Program-made: the position numbers and the translations under genes
In this document: piece by piece, positions 10,091-22,800 of the stretch
How the letters are laid out: each line of letters begins with the position of its first letter
How positions within the stretch are numbered: position 1 is the stretch's first letter
Source of the DNA: Nemertoderma westbladi
Lineage: Eukaryota; Xenacoelomorpha; Nemertodermatida; Nemertodermatidae
Direction of reading: 5' to 3'
DNA length: 64,000 nucleotides
Assembly: GCA_032718475.1 (NCBI GenBank)
Contig: JAUCBJ010006769.1
Coordinates: 1 to 64,000 of the forward strand
Notes under the pieces: model-generated
The model's database searches: none
What the model was told of the DNA's origin: nothing
What the model saw: only the letters and a program-made list of their open reading frames with translations

Positions 10091-10681
10091 TAGACTTCGT
10101 AGTGGCAGCTATGGCAGACAGTCAAGTTACAGTATAATACTACCAGTACGGTAGATGAAACTGTTAGTACCTGAAAGTGCATTGAACCAACTTCACAGAA
10201 ACATGAAGAAAGTAAAGTAACCAACCTTAGTGGTGAATCTTGTACAGCTTCCGCATCCATAGTAATAGTAGCTGGACTCTGGACAGTGGAGTACAGAAGA
10301 TGGACTTGTTTCTTCAGAATCTTGTATGACTTAAAGGTACCGGTACATCTTGAAATAAATATCCTTTGCTTTTATGTAATTCGCACATATCTAAATGTAA
10401 AAAATAAAGGAATATATAAACTCAGAGACTTTCACAATATACATGTCGGATGTCGCCGGTGGTACTTAAACTTGATTGATGGATACAGATAGAACTAAGC
10501 AACCTACTGCCCTTCACCCTACAGCCCAATGAAACATAAACTGATAATAAACATTTCAGAAGCACTGCAATTATATGGTACGGTAACCGATGAAGCTTCC
10601 TAAAAATTATATTGTATGCCATTTGATTTGATACCGGTAATAATAGTAAGTATAAAGGCATTTAGATTGAATGTTACATTT
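10091..10681. other. Unassigned AT-rich sequence
   Basis: No gene, RNA or convincing repeat boundary seen. Only short frames without recognisable motifs occur. Confidence 0.4.
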
Positions 10682-10980
10682 AAAAAAAGAAGCCGGAGGC
10701 GGAGGCCGGCCCCATTTTTATACAGGTAGCTGCTAGGTCATATAGGTAGAGGTGGGCGCTACTCATGTATCCCAGTATCCCTAGTTTTGTTCTTCTCAGT
10801 ACCGTAATTCAACTGGTACTCATTTTCTCGACGCCATTGGATGAAAGGCTGAGTGGACCCTAGCATTGGCGGGGCTCGAACCTCGAACCTACATCCTACA
10901 ACCAGCAATAGATAGTGAGCCTGAAGCCTGGCACGCACAGTGGCACATGGCGCTCAACAACTGAGCTACCCCGCGCCCGC
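10682..10980 (-). repeat. tRNA-derived SINE
   Basis: Read on the minus strand, a tRNA-like head carries an A box (TAGCTCAGTTGTTGAGCG, complement of 10951-10968) and a B box (GGTTCGAGCCCC, complement of 10871-10882). A body of about 190 bp follows and ends near an A-rich stretch at 10682-10688 on the plus strand. Box spacing (~75 bp) and the lack of a folded acceptor stem fit a SINE rather than a working tRNA gene. RNA polymerase III promotion is inferred from the boxes. Confidence 0.65.
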
Positions 10981-12339
10981 CTTCAATAAAAAATCTACCA
11001 ATAAATATTAGGGCCTACATTTACTTAGGCCTAATGATTTCTTTTTTAATTTAATCTAATTAATCACCTTGGGCCTATTTATTTATTTTAAATTTTGGTT
11101 ACCGGTCCGGTACCTACCGGTAATCGAGTGTAATTATAAATAAATAAATTTAATGTACGGCGGAATAAATACATTGAAATATATTTATTACAGCAGTATT
11201 ATACAGTAGGCTACATTGTAGGCCTAGTTAAGAAAAAGAATATTGTCAAAGATATTCGCATTGTATGCATAAGTAGGATAGGCCAGGCCTATATCACAGT
11301 TAAAGTAAATAAAAAAAATAACTATGAAACAATATAATAATTAACAGTCCAATTCAACAAAAATAAGTGTACCAGTAACAACAATAAATCACAGTATAAC
11401 TCAATATGCTTCCAACTGCCCAATACATACCTCAACTTTCAAGCCAGCCCATCAAGAGGGGCATATTCCAGTAGCAGTCTTCAAATCCACATGTAGAAGA
11501 GAGTAGGCCAAGAACTATCTTAGAACAGTTACAATCAGATAACTATACCGCTACCGCGGTAGGAGTTATAGGATAACGCTCAACAGGATAAGCTAATAAG
11601 TTCAGAAGTTATAAGATGATAAATAATTATAAATGAGACAATAAAATATCACACAAATCACCAATCCAACTGCCCTATATATATACAGACACCGGCTCCT
11701 CTACCTCAAGCTAGGCCGTCCACCTTCCCCAATAAGGCACTGTGAATGGCTAATAATCTTACCACAGTATTAATGAGAGGCCGGTTTAACTAATGCAATT
11801 AATTGGCAGATTGGGTTTTAAACATAGAAATATCTCAACTGAACAACTAACACTAAAGACCACAACAACTGGACATGCTGGGAACACTACACTACACACC
11901 TTGATCACATGCTTATATAATAGCTTGTACGGACAGGCCGGTTTTCATTGGGGGGTCCATAGGGTGGAGACTGGTAGATTGGATTGGGATGTCAGATTGG
12001 AATGTGGTGTGGAATGTTAGGAATGTATATGAATCAGCAGTCCGGTAGAGGTTTACATATTTAAAAGAACTGCCGAAATATAAGTTATATGAGTATTATT
12101 TGTTATGATTTCTACCATTATATTCTTCCACGCAAAGTTCCTAGTCCTATAGGTCCAATCAAAACATTCTGTATATTGCCAATGGTTCAACGTAATCAAA
12201 GAGACGACGCTAGACACGCACGCAGCCAATCCCAGTGAAAAATGCACGCAAATAAGTAGTCATAAGTGATAATTCTAGAAAGGCTTTTCTGCGAATGTAG
12301 GCTATTGTGTAATTCATTTCAGTACCGGTCTGCCTAACT
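10981..12339. other. Gene-free repeat-like sequence
   Basis: AT-rich DNA with scattered ACCGGT and GGCCTA words. I see no coding region, RNA gene or definable element. Confidence 0.4.
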
Positions 12340-12566
12340 GTCTGCACCAGGTGTCTGCACCAGGTGTCTGCACCAGGTGTCTGCACCAGGTGTCTGCACC
12401 AGGTGTCTGCACCAGGTGTCTGCACCAGGTGTCTGCACCAGGTGTCTGCACCAGGTGTCTGCACCAGGTGTCTGCACCAGGTGTCTGCACCAGGTGTCTG
12501 CACCAGGTGTCTGCACCAGTTGTCTGCACCAGGTGTCTGCACCAGGTGTCTGCACCAGGTGTCTGC
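12340..12566. repeat. 13-bp minisatellite (TGTCTGCACCAGG)n, about 17 copies
   Basis: About 17 head-to-tail, nearly perfect copies of TGTCTGCACCAGG, with one clear variant near 12,518 (CCAGT for CCAGG). Since 13 is not a multiple of three, all frames cycle through the same peptide and stay open on both strands. The ORFs here are therefore artefacts of the repeat. Confidence 0.97.
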
Positions 12567-12699
12567 TTAACGTTTACACCCCAATTCCGCTTGGTTTATA
12601 TCTTGATTATCAATAAAATAGTAACGTGAAATATTTATGGAGCGTATATTTGAGAATGTTGAAATAATGCGTTTAGTAGTGTGACCAGCGTCTTGAATT

Positions 12700-13310
12700 T
12701 CCGCTTACCTCTAGCGGCAGACTGGAGAAATGCAGATCGACCACCTTCCTCAGAAAGACGCAGCATGTGCTCTAGTACATATGCCAATATTCACTTTAAA
12801 TAAATTAATATCAAGGAATTGGGGACAGTTATACATTTCGCCCTCTAGCGGCAGACTGGAGGACTCCAGACCGTTTACTGCCTACCAAAGACTCAGGCCG
12901 ACTTCTACTACATATCTGCTACGTTTCAGCTTGAACGGATCATAAATAACGAGATGGGAGAAAGATTTCACTTTCAAACATTTCGCCCTCTAGCGGCAGA
13001 CTGAAGAACTGCACACGGATTAGCCTTCAATTCAATTCAATTCCTTCTTTCAAAGTCACAGCTAATGGTCTAGTACATATCTGCCAAATTTCAGCATAAA
13101 TGGATTAAAAGCAAAGAAATGGGAGGACATTTAACGTTTAGACATGTGGCCCTCTAGCAGGAGACTATTGCTCTGATGGTGTCTGAAAGTCTCTCAAACG
13201 TCTCAACTTTAGCTCATATTGATACCTACAAATTTTCAACTTGGCAGCTTTAAATCCGACAAAGTTATTAGCATGTCAAAATCGTAACGACGACAACGAT
13301 TTCACTTTCA
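12700..13310 (+). repeat. Dispersed repeat with recurring CCCTCTAGCGGCAG core
   Basis: The core (C)GCCCTCTAGCGGCAGACTG recurs at about 12,707, 12,839, 12,984 and, degenerate, 13,147, spaced 130-165 bp apart with related sequence between. The segment 13,020-13,310 is closely similar to 32,660-32,945. Other copies lie at 37.2-37.6 kb, with inverted copies at 45.2-45.7 kb. The reverse complement of the core resembles the vertebrate CTCF motif. Confidence 0.8.
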
Positions 13311-13423
13311 GACCTTTGGCCATCCAGTAAGCAACCGAGGGTGGACTCTCTATAGCCGAGGGGCACTTGTATAATAACTAATAATCACGAACCCCATCCT
13401 CTTATAATATATAACTCTGTAGT

Positions 13424-13468
13424 AGTCAGTAGTAGTAGTAGTAATAGTAGTAGTAATAGTAGTAGTAG
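13424..13468. repeat. (AGT)n microsatellite, insertion target of BEL-1
   Basis: An AGT/AAT trinucleotide run directly precedes the 5' LTR and resumes after the 3' LTR (30,001 onward). The retrotransposon therefore inserted into this microsatellite. The last five bases, AGTAG (13464-13468), are repeated at 29,996-30,000 as the target-site duplication. Because the target is itself AGT repeats, the duplication length is slightly less certain. Confidence 0.9.
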
Positions 13469-13968
13469 TGTTACGGTATATGGCGCTGTATCCATATTAT
13501 TAGTCATCATGCAGTATGCAATATTAGTCCGTTATACTGTACGTAATATTAGTCCGTTGTGCAGCATAATATTTTAGATAAGGCATAATGACGCAATGAT
13601 ATTTAGATAGGGAAATCGGAACGCCCATATATTTGCATCCATTTATTTTGTATAGTATGTAGCCCTACCTACGTAATTTTGTATTAGGTTATATGTAGAT
13701 AGTTCCAGGGTAAGTTTATTCGGACCCTGGATTCCGTGCTTGCTGATATTAGCTTTAGTAGGGCTAGCATATAGGGACGCCGTCCTGGCCATTCAGTAGC
13801 CAGAGACGTGAACCATTACCATATATGGTAATAATTTGAGCAATAGGGCTACAATCCGGCCTCCTTATTGGATTAACTGCTTCCAGGTTGGTCTAATGCT
13901 AGCATGGACTGGAGAGCCAATAGGAGAGCGATTGAGTCACCCTATTGCATCATCCCACCCGGATCACC

Positions 13969-13975
13969 TATAAAT
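13969..13975 (+). promoter_or_regulatory. TATA box of the BEL-1 LTR promoter
   Basis: TATAAAT in the LTR, followed by a pyrimidine-rich stretch where transcription would start about 25-35 bp downstream. The same box lies in the 3' LTR, and BEL-2's LTR has TATAAAT in a comparable setting. Confidence 0.7.
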
Positions 13976-14929
13976 TGGCGGTGTGCCGGTAGAGCCTGTT
14001 ATCAATCTCTCACTCACATGACACATTCTCACTGCTGTTGAGCTGTCTCTAATTTTGTATTAGGATATCGTACTTTCTGCAATTTGCTAATTTGATTTTT
14101 TTCGTGAAATGATTTGCTAGTGCGATTACTTGCTTGTGTTTCTCAATAATTCCTTCGATTACTGCTAATTACAATTGAACTATGATTTCTACTCTTTGAT
14201 TAATGGTTCTATGTGATTCTTTTCTGCGCAATAATCCTAAGGGATTTCTGAGACTGTCAGACTTTGTGATTTGCATGCGCCGCTACGGTAGCTATTAGCA
14301 TAATGGAGGGCTAAGGTGCCAGTGGGCGATGGGCTCATCGGGGGGTTAGCGACGAAGGGAGTGCGGAGGATTCAAAAGCGGGCAACGCTGGCGGGGGTCA
14401 ACGTTGTGGTCGGGCAGTTTGGACTGTGGGTTGGAGACCGCTCGCCGGTACAGTAATTAGGGGGCTGATGATCCAAGGTTTTGTCTCTATTTAGTATTAG
14501 GGGGCAGGAATTGGGTTAGTTAGGAAGCCTAGATGTACCCGGGAGGGGCCTGCATACCTTACAGTAAGTAAGTAAGGGGGTAAGTACGTAAGTAAGTTGC
14601 GAATTATATAATTGCAGATTGTATAATTGCAAGTCGTGCTATTGTGATCCGTGATTGCTGACTCTGATTGATGTGTTACTAAAGTGTGCCTAAGATTACG
14701 AATGCTTAGATAGGCGCTCTTTTCCCTTTGATTGATTTCTATCTCTTAGTTTACTGTAAATAATTACTGATTAGGTCAAAGTAATACAGTATTTTAGGCT
14801 GTTACATATTTGTGACTGTAATTAATTAGTAAAATTAAGAATTAGTACGCAGCATAGCGGAGAGTAGCTAAGGTAATAATTAGAGTACCGTAAACTATTC
14901 ACGCTGAGCGGTTATTTGAATTAGCGGGC

Positions 14930-14935
14930 AATAAA
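14930..14935 (+). promoter_or_regulatory. Candidate polyadenylation signal in BEL-1 LTR
   Basis: AATAAA about 0.95 kb downstream of the TATA box and 0.63 kb before the LTR end. If used in the 3' LTR copy (29,356-29,361) it would end the genomic RNA and give a long R region. It was identified by motif only. Confidence 0.4.
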
Positions 14936-15569
14936 CTAGATCGCAATAGTTAGTACGCAAGACACTAGTAAGTTGCTGGCCTAAAGCCAGCTGCAGGCAA
15001 GTTTAGACCCAGAGCGGTAACACCTACGAAAGACATTGTACTGTATCATTTTGATTATTTTAAATATTCTCGCATTCACACATTCCGTTAGGGAACCCTC
15101 AGTATTCGCGATTAGAAAAGACGTAAGCATTGGCGTATTTCAGTAGTAAAATTAGGCGTAAGAATATACTCTGAGTGCAAAGCCCCTCGCACTCGTCTTA
15201 AGTAAGCTTAGGGAGCCGACTCGGGTTTATTGTTTTGGTTATTCCCGCGTGGCTCATAGATTCGAACAGTTAGCTCTCTATCGAGCGATCGGTAGAGAAA
15301 GGAACAAGCGATTTTGCAGGAGCTGTGTAAATTTAGTAAAATATATTAGCGGACGGCAGATTAGCGCCATCCAACGGTAAGTAGCGGTTTTGTATTTAGC
15401 AACCCTTACAATTTAGTAATAGCACACTCCTGATCCCCTTTACTTAACAGTAGAGCAGTCTTTGTGTCTTATTGGTTAGGCGAGAGCTCATTAGGTTGGC
15501 AGAGAGGTATACGGGTATTTGTCTGTTCAACAGTTCTGCTGTTAGTATAGGTGTCGCGGTTGTTTAACA

Positions 15570-16812
15570 GTAAGGTATGTGTTATTGTCTGCTGTAGGCC
15601 TACCGCGTACAGTAGGACATAGAGTATATTCTTAGGCCGTGAAGATTTAGATTTACTGATACTTCGTAACAGTAAGGTATGTATTTTGTTTTTCTGTACT
15701 GCGTACAGTAAAGTAAGATTAAGATTACTGTATTAGGCACTGTACTGCGTACAGTAAGACATTAAGTATATTCTTTTAGGCTGATAGTTTAGATTACTGT
15801 ATTCACTGGCTGCGTACGATAGTACAGTAGTACATTAGGCTGATTGCTGTTACTGCGTACGGTAGAAGGACATTTGTTTGCCGTACCACACACACAGTAT
15901 CATTAGGCTGTTAGGTTGGTGTACTGTTTTACTTACTGTACTGCGTACAGTGGATGTACGATAGTGCGTTTTTGCTAATTGCGAATACAGCAGTTCCTTG
16001 GGCTTTAGGGCGAATTGTAATTAGTAAGTTTTTTGAAATTTTAGCTAGGTTTGCGAGAATTCAGTTTCGGTCAAAATTATTTTGTAAAATTCTAGAGTTT
16101 TGTACCGGTATGTTAGGTAACCGTTTAGTTATTTTATACCATCTGGAGATACATGGCAAGACGGAACTTCTGAGTTTGGGGTTCGTGTGGGTCTGCGGGT
16201 TCGGTTTGCAATCAGCGAAGGGACTGAATCTTTGGACGCGGACGTGGAATCTCACAGCAAACAAGGTTAGTTGTTCTGTTGGCACCACTGTGTTTGTGGA
16301 AGCAGTAAAAAATTACCGGTTGTTTAACTGCGAAGCTGAACTCAATTTATTAGTTAGGATATTTAGGTTTAGCCGGCCATGGTTTTTTGAATCGCTCAAG
16401 TTAGAGAGAGAGTTAGAGAGAGTCGCAACCCGAAGATGTAGCCACGCGCTAGTGGATACATATAATATTTGAAACTAAAATTACGTTGATTAGAGCTATA
16501 TATATATAAAATTAGAAATATTCAGGTGGCAAGTATATTTTGAATATTTTGTATTAGATTCAGAGTTATTTTGTGCTATACCGGTATTTAATATTATATA
16601 GTAGCTATATAATAATATTTTTGTTTAAATATTGTGCTAGTATTTGCTATAACTATATACCCCATTAAATTCACAATATTGCATTGCGAATTTATTTGAC
16701 ATTTGGACCAACTGATTATTTGACAAATAATTTGACCGTATTTCGGTTAAATTATAATTATATCTCGAACTTTTGCGAGATATTTTGCCGGAAGGCAAAC
16801 ATTATTTAGACT
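15570..16812 (+). other. BEL-1 5' leader with repeated hairpins
   Basis: This 1.24-kb untranslated leader precedes gag. Its first 400 bp contain about six copies of a TACTGCGTACAGTA-like palindrome (near 15,602, 15,694, 15,746, 15,808, 15,854 and 15,936). The best copies extend to TACTGTACTGCGTACAGTA, an 8-bp stem with a 3-nt loop. A 172-codon frame at 15,954-16,472 has no recognisable motif and I do not call it a gene. No obvious TGG-type tRNA primer-binding site follows the LTR. Packaging or dimerisation is a guess from position and structure. Confidence 0.6.
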
Positions 16813-19800
16813 ATGAGTGTCTCAGACAAGGAGGCACTAGAGGACAGCTATGAGACGGCGGCTGGACCGCCGACTGACGATAGCGTAAACATTACTGTTG
16901 ATGACAATGCCGACTATGACGACGCAGCGAGCGACGCTGACGTAAGTGAACAGGAGGACGAGACAGTGACTAGTGAGGAAGAACAACAACCTCAAGTAAT
17001 AGTATTAGGATCCCCTACCGCTACTGTAAGAAAGGACTGCACAGCAGCCCGGACAGAGGTGAGTGATAGGGAGGGTAGTGTAGCAGAAGCGAGAGCCCGG
17101 AGCCCGGTTTCCAGACCTGTGGGTATGGTAAGTGCCGTGGTCCCAACGGCTGTTAGGAGTACCCGTAGTTCCCGAAATAATCCTTCAAGTCCACCGAGTG
17201 TGAGTCAGGTAAGCGAGAGAGAACTTGATATCGCGATAAAGAAGAAACTTCGCGCGCACGCCGGACATATAACTCGGACGACGGACAAGGTAAGGAAGAT
17301 GTTAGCCGACTCAGCGAACATCGGACGGGAAGGGTTAGTAGAGATTAGAAGAGGATATAACTCAGCGTTATTCAAGCAGACGGAGGAGCTTGCAGTCCTA
17401 GCGAAGAAGGCAGTAGAGTCTCAGTCGAGCGACGTGGCGACGAGGATTTACGACAGGGTTTTAGCAGCCTTGTTGGAGCACCGCGAGTTATCGGAGCGAT
17501 TCCGACGAGTTAGGACGGAGAACTGGCTGCTATGGGCATCACAAACGCAGGCGACTCAGGTGAGTGACGCAGATTTAAGAGACTTAGTGGAGCGGGAAGA
17601 GATCCAAGATAAGGAAGAGCGCCGGTATCAAAGGGAAGTTACTAGCTGGCTGATGCAGAATGGAGTGGTGGTGCCGGGCCAGGTGCTACCGACGACGGAG
17701 AACATCCAACAGAGGACGTTGACTCCACCCGACGATGCATCCAGAGACAGCGGCGATTCCCAGGTTAGTCACGCGCGAGGGAAGGTTATATGTGCTAGAT
17801 CCCTTGTTTCTCACAACTCGGCGGAGGAGAGAAGACGCCGACTAGACGAACAGCAGGCGGAAGTTTTGCGTGCACAGGAAGCACGGAAGGAAGCCGAGCG
17901 GGAACGGGAGCGCACACGTAAGTTAGACGCAAAGTTGCGAGAGTTGGAAGAAAAAGGTAAGCGTGAGCAAGCGGAACGCGAACAGGAAGAACGCGAACTT
18001 CAACTTCAACGCGAACAGGAAGAACGCGAACTTCAACTCCAACGCGAACGCGAAGAACGCGAACTCCAACTCCAACGCGAACGCGAAGAACGTGAACTTC
18101 AACTTCAACGCGAACGCGAACGGGAAGCTAAGGAATGCGAGCAAAGAAGACGCGAACTCCAACTCGAACGCGAGCGCAAGGAGCGCGAACTTGAGCGCGA
18201 GAGGGAGCGACGGGCGTTGTATGAAGAGAAGGCGCGTGTGGAAGAAGAGGGCGCAGCGAGACGAGCGAGGGAAGAAGAAGAACGTAAACTGGCGCAGTTG
18301 GAAAGTGCGAGATTAAGTTTAGAGAGCGAAGAACGGACTAGGAAGGCGAACGAAATCGCCGAGAAGGGGATGCGAATGATCGAAGAATGTGGGGCGAGTG
18401 TAGGGACAGAGTTGCGAGAACTGTTCGCACTGCAGAAGGCCGAACAGGAAGCGAGAACTCCGACCATACGCGAGTCGACGACGACCAGAATTCCTATACC
18501 CGGTCCAGCTATTACGAGTACACGGATCGCTAAACCGTTCTCTACATATCGCACGCCGGTTGGTATTGGTGCTTCACCCATCGCTCAGGATCCACGTCAT
18601 CGGAACACCGCACCACTATACACCGAACGCGAGAACGAAGAGTTTAGAGAAACTCCGACGGGCCAAGTATTTGGCGAACCGAACCCGCGGGTTTGGATTA
18701 CGCAGACGGAGCGCCGACCCAGTTCGACGGAGAACTTCCGGGTTAAACCGGAAGAGGGATCATATGAGAGACAGCGGATTACTCAGATAGAGCCGACTAT
18801 ACAACAGAACCCTAGCCAGGAATTTATTACGAGGGATGAGTTAAGTGCTAGTTTAGCGCAAGCTATATCGCCACACATCCAACCTATAACGGACATGCTT
18901 AGCAACCTACGGTTAAAGGAAGCAGCCCAGGTAAGAAGTAATTCAAATCCTAGCAGGCCTGAGTTAGATAAAGTCCAGCCTAGTCAACGAGTACGCATAT
19001 CGGAGGAAACTATACCACATAGACCTCAGGTAAGGACGCCTGTCCCGAATATTCATAATCCCAATTTCGAAAATTCGGCCGAGAAATTTATTCAGGATGC
19101 TTGGGTCAGGGCCTCGGCGCGCAAACCATCGCGAGCGCTAAGGACTGACACCGAGTCAAGCGATGAAGAGGAAGACATGAGACGTCAGAAGTCCCGAAAC
19201 TATAAGGAAAGAAGGACCGACGCGGAGCAGGTAAGTTGGAACCACCGGGAAAGGACCAGACTTAACAACCCTGCGGAACTAAACCATTTGTTAACCCGGA
19301 ACGACGCAACCCTTAGAGACATAGGTAAGTTTGCTGCTAGGCAAGGACTGCCGACGCAACAACCCCAGAAGTTTATGGGTAACCATAAGCATTGGAGGAC
19401 CTTCAAAACCTATGTCGACGAGCAGCTAACCAACAGCACCTTTACTCCCAACGAGAAGTTCAACTATTTGCTTCAGATGCTCCATCGAGAACCTAGAGCC
19501 ATTGCTGATAACTTCGTCGGCAATGAGAGGGCATTTGAGCTAGCGATGAAGACACTTAGTGACATCTACGGGAATAAAACCAAGATGGCGCAGTCGATAG
19601 TAGAAGACTTGGGTAAGGGCGGAAGGATTACAACTCCGTTAGAGCTGTTGAACTTAGCGAACGCTATTTCGAACGCATTGGACATCTTGAGGACGGTAAA
19701 TCTACCTCATCATGGTGATCACGCCGAAGTTTTAAAGAGCGTAATAAGACGTCTAAACATGCGTTACCGACAGAAATGGCGCAAATTAGAGAATAAGTTG

Positions 19801-22800
19801 GAGGGCCAAGGTAAAGTATTGACACTTCAGCATATTCATGACATGATAGCCACAGACGCAGTAGCAGAGATGAAATCAAACTTCTCAGAAGAGAATATGA
19901 GAGAGTCTAAACCTGTTACCGGTAAGTCTATGGTAAGTTTTGACGACGACAGGACCACTGTGACATTTAACTCAGTAGACAGATATAATTCGAGTACCCC
20001 AGCCTTTAGATCAGACTCGCGAGTATGGTCAGGTGAGCGGTTAGATAGACCTAGGTTAAAGCAACAGGAGTTGCCGGATGGATTTGCAGGTTGCCAATAC
20101 TGCTTACTAAAGGAGGTAAGATCTGACGACCATAAGTTAGATAGTTGCAGACGGTTCAAAGAATTAAATTCGGAACAGAGAAGAGTTCAAGTGCGGACGT
20201 TGGACACCTGTTGGGCATGTCTTGCGCCAGGTCATGTACGGCGGCAGTGCCCGAACAGCAAGGACGGATGCATGGAATGCGGCAGACTACATCACAAGTT
20301 GCTACATGCGGATTTCCACACCCCAACGGACCGTTACTTACAGCGAAATCCTCACAGGAAGGGGAGCAAAGAACCCGTATCGATAAGGAGGAATACGTAC
20401 ACTGGCATCCAGGACGATGGTTACCAACCAGGTTCGTCGGACGAGGATGGCGAGTCGAGCGCGAGAGAAGTGACCTGCCAAGGTTTCACCGCGGATAGTT
20501 CATCGACCAGCGCGCGGACGTATTTATCATCGGCCACGTCGGAAATATTTAGCGTGATTCCGGTGAAACTCACTGGCGATAAGGGATCGAAGCGAATATA
20601 TGTGATGTTGGACACTGCGTCCACATTATCCTATATCGACGAGGAAGTGGCGAGAGCCGTTTCTAGCTTCCAGGACGCCGAGGAGATCCAAATAGAGTTG
20701 AAGTCTATGCATGGGGTAGGAGACCTCAATGGACACAGAATTTCGGTGGAACTAGATTCCCTACTTCCGAGAGACCAACACACTCGACAAGAATGGAAAG
20801 CTTTGCCATTGGACGGATTTAAGTGTCTAGCTATGAAGGGATTCGGCAGGCAGTTAGGTAAGGTGCCGCCGATGAGTCCCATAGCACAGGAGTATTTTGA
20901 CAAGCTCAGGATACCCAGACACCAGGTAGGTTATAGGAATGTTTCTATGTTGATTGGTGCAGAACAGCTGATCGCACACCAAATATGGGAAACGAGACCA
21001 GCTGAGCCGCATGTCAATGGACCACATGCCCATAGGACTATACTAGGTTGGTATACAAGAGTACCCATGTCTTATGAGTTTACAGGTGGCGACAAGCCAA
21101 CAAACAGATACGACGAATTACAGCCTATAATTCAACCACCGTTAGTAGAACCACCAGACATAGACGAGTTTAGGAGAACCTGTATTGACCACTATAGTGA
21201 CTTTAGCGAGTCGGACGAGGAGTTGATTCCCGATAATGTTAGGTTGTCGGAACCACTTCATAATGACCGGACAGATAGTGAACCCGAGGACTACTGTTAT
21301 CAGACCCGTGGGTCTGGTTCAACGGTCCACGCTACCTATTTGACTAACGTTTTGACTTATACAGACATAGTGGAGGGTCAAGTGGCTAAATATCGAGACC
21401 TAGACATTTTCCAATACAGTGAGGAGGAATTACAGAAGGAATTGATACGCCAGGACCTCGAGACAGGAGCCAGAACCGTCGAATGGCTGGATAGGGACGC
21501 AATGGAACCCGGTGGATATGACCTAGCCATGTCTACTGATGAGAAACGGTCGCTGGAGATGATGGAAGACACCATACGTCTGCTACCGACTGGACATTTT
21601 GAAGTTGGAATGTTGTGGCGTCGACAACCACCTAAGTTGGAGAACAACTACAGCTTAGCCTTGAAAAGATTAAACGGAGTAAGGGCTCGGTTGTTGAAGA
21701 ATCCGGACATTAGGGAGAAGTATTGCGCCCAGATCAACAACTATTTCGCCAAGGGATTTGCTGGGAAGGTAGAGGACCCTGACTTAGTGACAGACCAGAC
21801 TTATTACCTTCCACACCACTATGTGACTCACCCTGACAAGCCAGACAAAGTCCGAGTAGTCAACGACTGCGCAGCAGTCTATAGAGGTATGTCCCTGAAT
21901 TCAGAGTTGATGGATGGTCCCAACCTGAACAATTATTTGATAGGAATACTGTTGCGTTTTAGACAGCGGCGATTCGCATTTACTTGTGACATCGAGGCGA
22001 TGTTCCACCAGGTAAGAGCCTGTAAGGCAGACCAGGATAGCCTTCGATTTCTCTGGTTTGAGAATGAAGACTTATCCGGCCCAGTGGTTACATACCAAAT
22101 GTACGTTAGGATATTTGGCGCCCGCGATAGTCCAAATGGCACGCTGTTTGTTCTAAAGAAAACGGCAACAGCCCAGATTGGTAAGTATCCAGTAGAAGTA
22201 ATCGAGTCCATCTTGAGAAACTTCTATATGGACGACGGATTGGTGTCCAAGGACACGGCGGAACAAGCCATAGAAGTGGCTCACGGCCTGCAAGAGTGCT
22301 TGGCTACAGGGGGTTTTCCTCTGACCAAGTTCACTACGAACTCGGAGGCCCTATTAGAGTCGTTCCCGGTAAAAGATCGCGGGAGCGGAGACATAGAATT
22401 GGGGGTAGAACCAATCCCCATGGCGCGAGTACTGGGACTCGCTTGGAACCCGAACTCAGATAAGTTCCAGGTAAGAGTTAGATTTGAGCCCAGTAGCCCA
22501 GACAAAGTTTTGACAAAGAGAATTTGCTTATCGACTTTAAGTAGACTATTTGACCCGATGAACTTTATCAGTCCGGTTATATTACAGGCACGAGCGTGCA
22601 TGAGGAAAATTTGGTTGTCCGACGTAGAGTGGGACGAACCAATATCTCCTATACATGCAAAGCAGTGGAGGGAGTGGGAAGCCGAGTTGCATCTATTGAA
22701 AAACATAGATGTACCCCGTTCCTACTTTCCGAATCAGCTGGTATTTCCAACTGATTTAGAGCTGCACCTATTTAGTGACGCAAGTGACACCGGCTTTGGT

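Larger units (their letters stand above)
13469..15569 (+). repeat. 5' LTR of BEL-1
   Basis: 2101 bp, from TGTTACGG to TTTAACA. It contains a TATA box (13,969-13,975), an AATAAA (14,930-14,935) and dense GTAAG/AAGTA words. It corresponds base for base to 27,895-29,995 except at two sites. Confidence 0.97.

Noticed and set aside
12210-12629. Several overlapping open frames over the 13-bp minisatellite
   Set aside because: A 13-bp unit keeps every frame open or closed together; the peptides are repeat artefacts.
15954-16472. 172-codon frame in the BEL-1 leader
   Set aside because: No motif, composition like the surrounding leader, and no counterpart seen in BEL-2.
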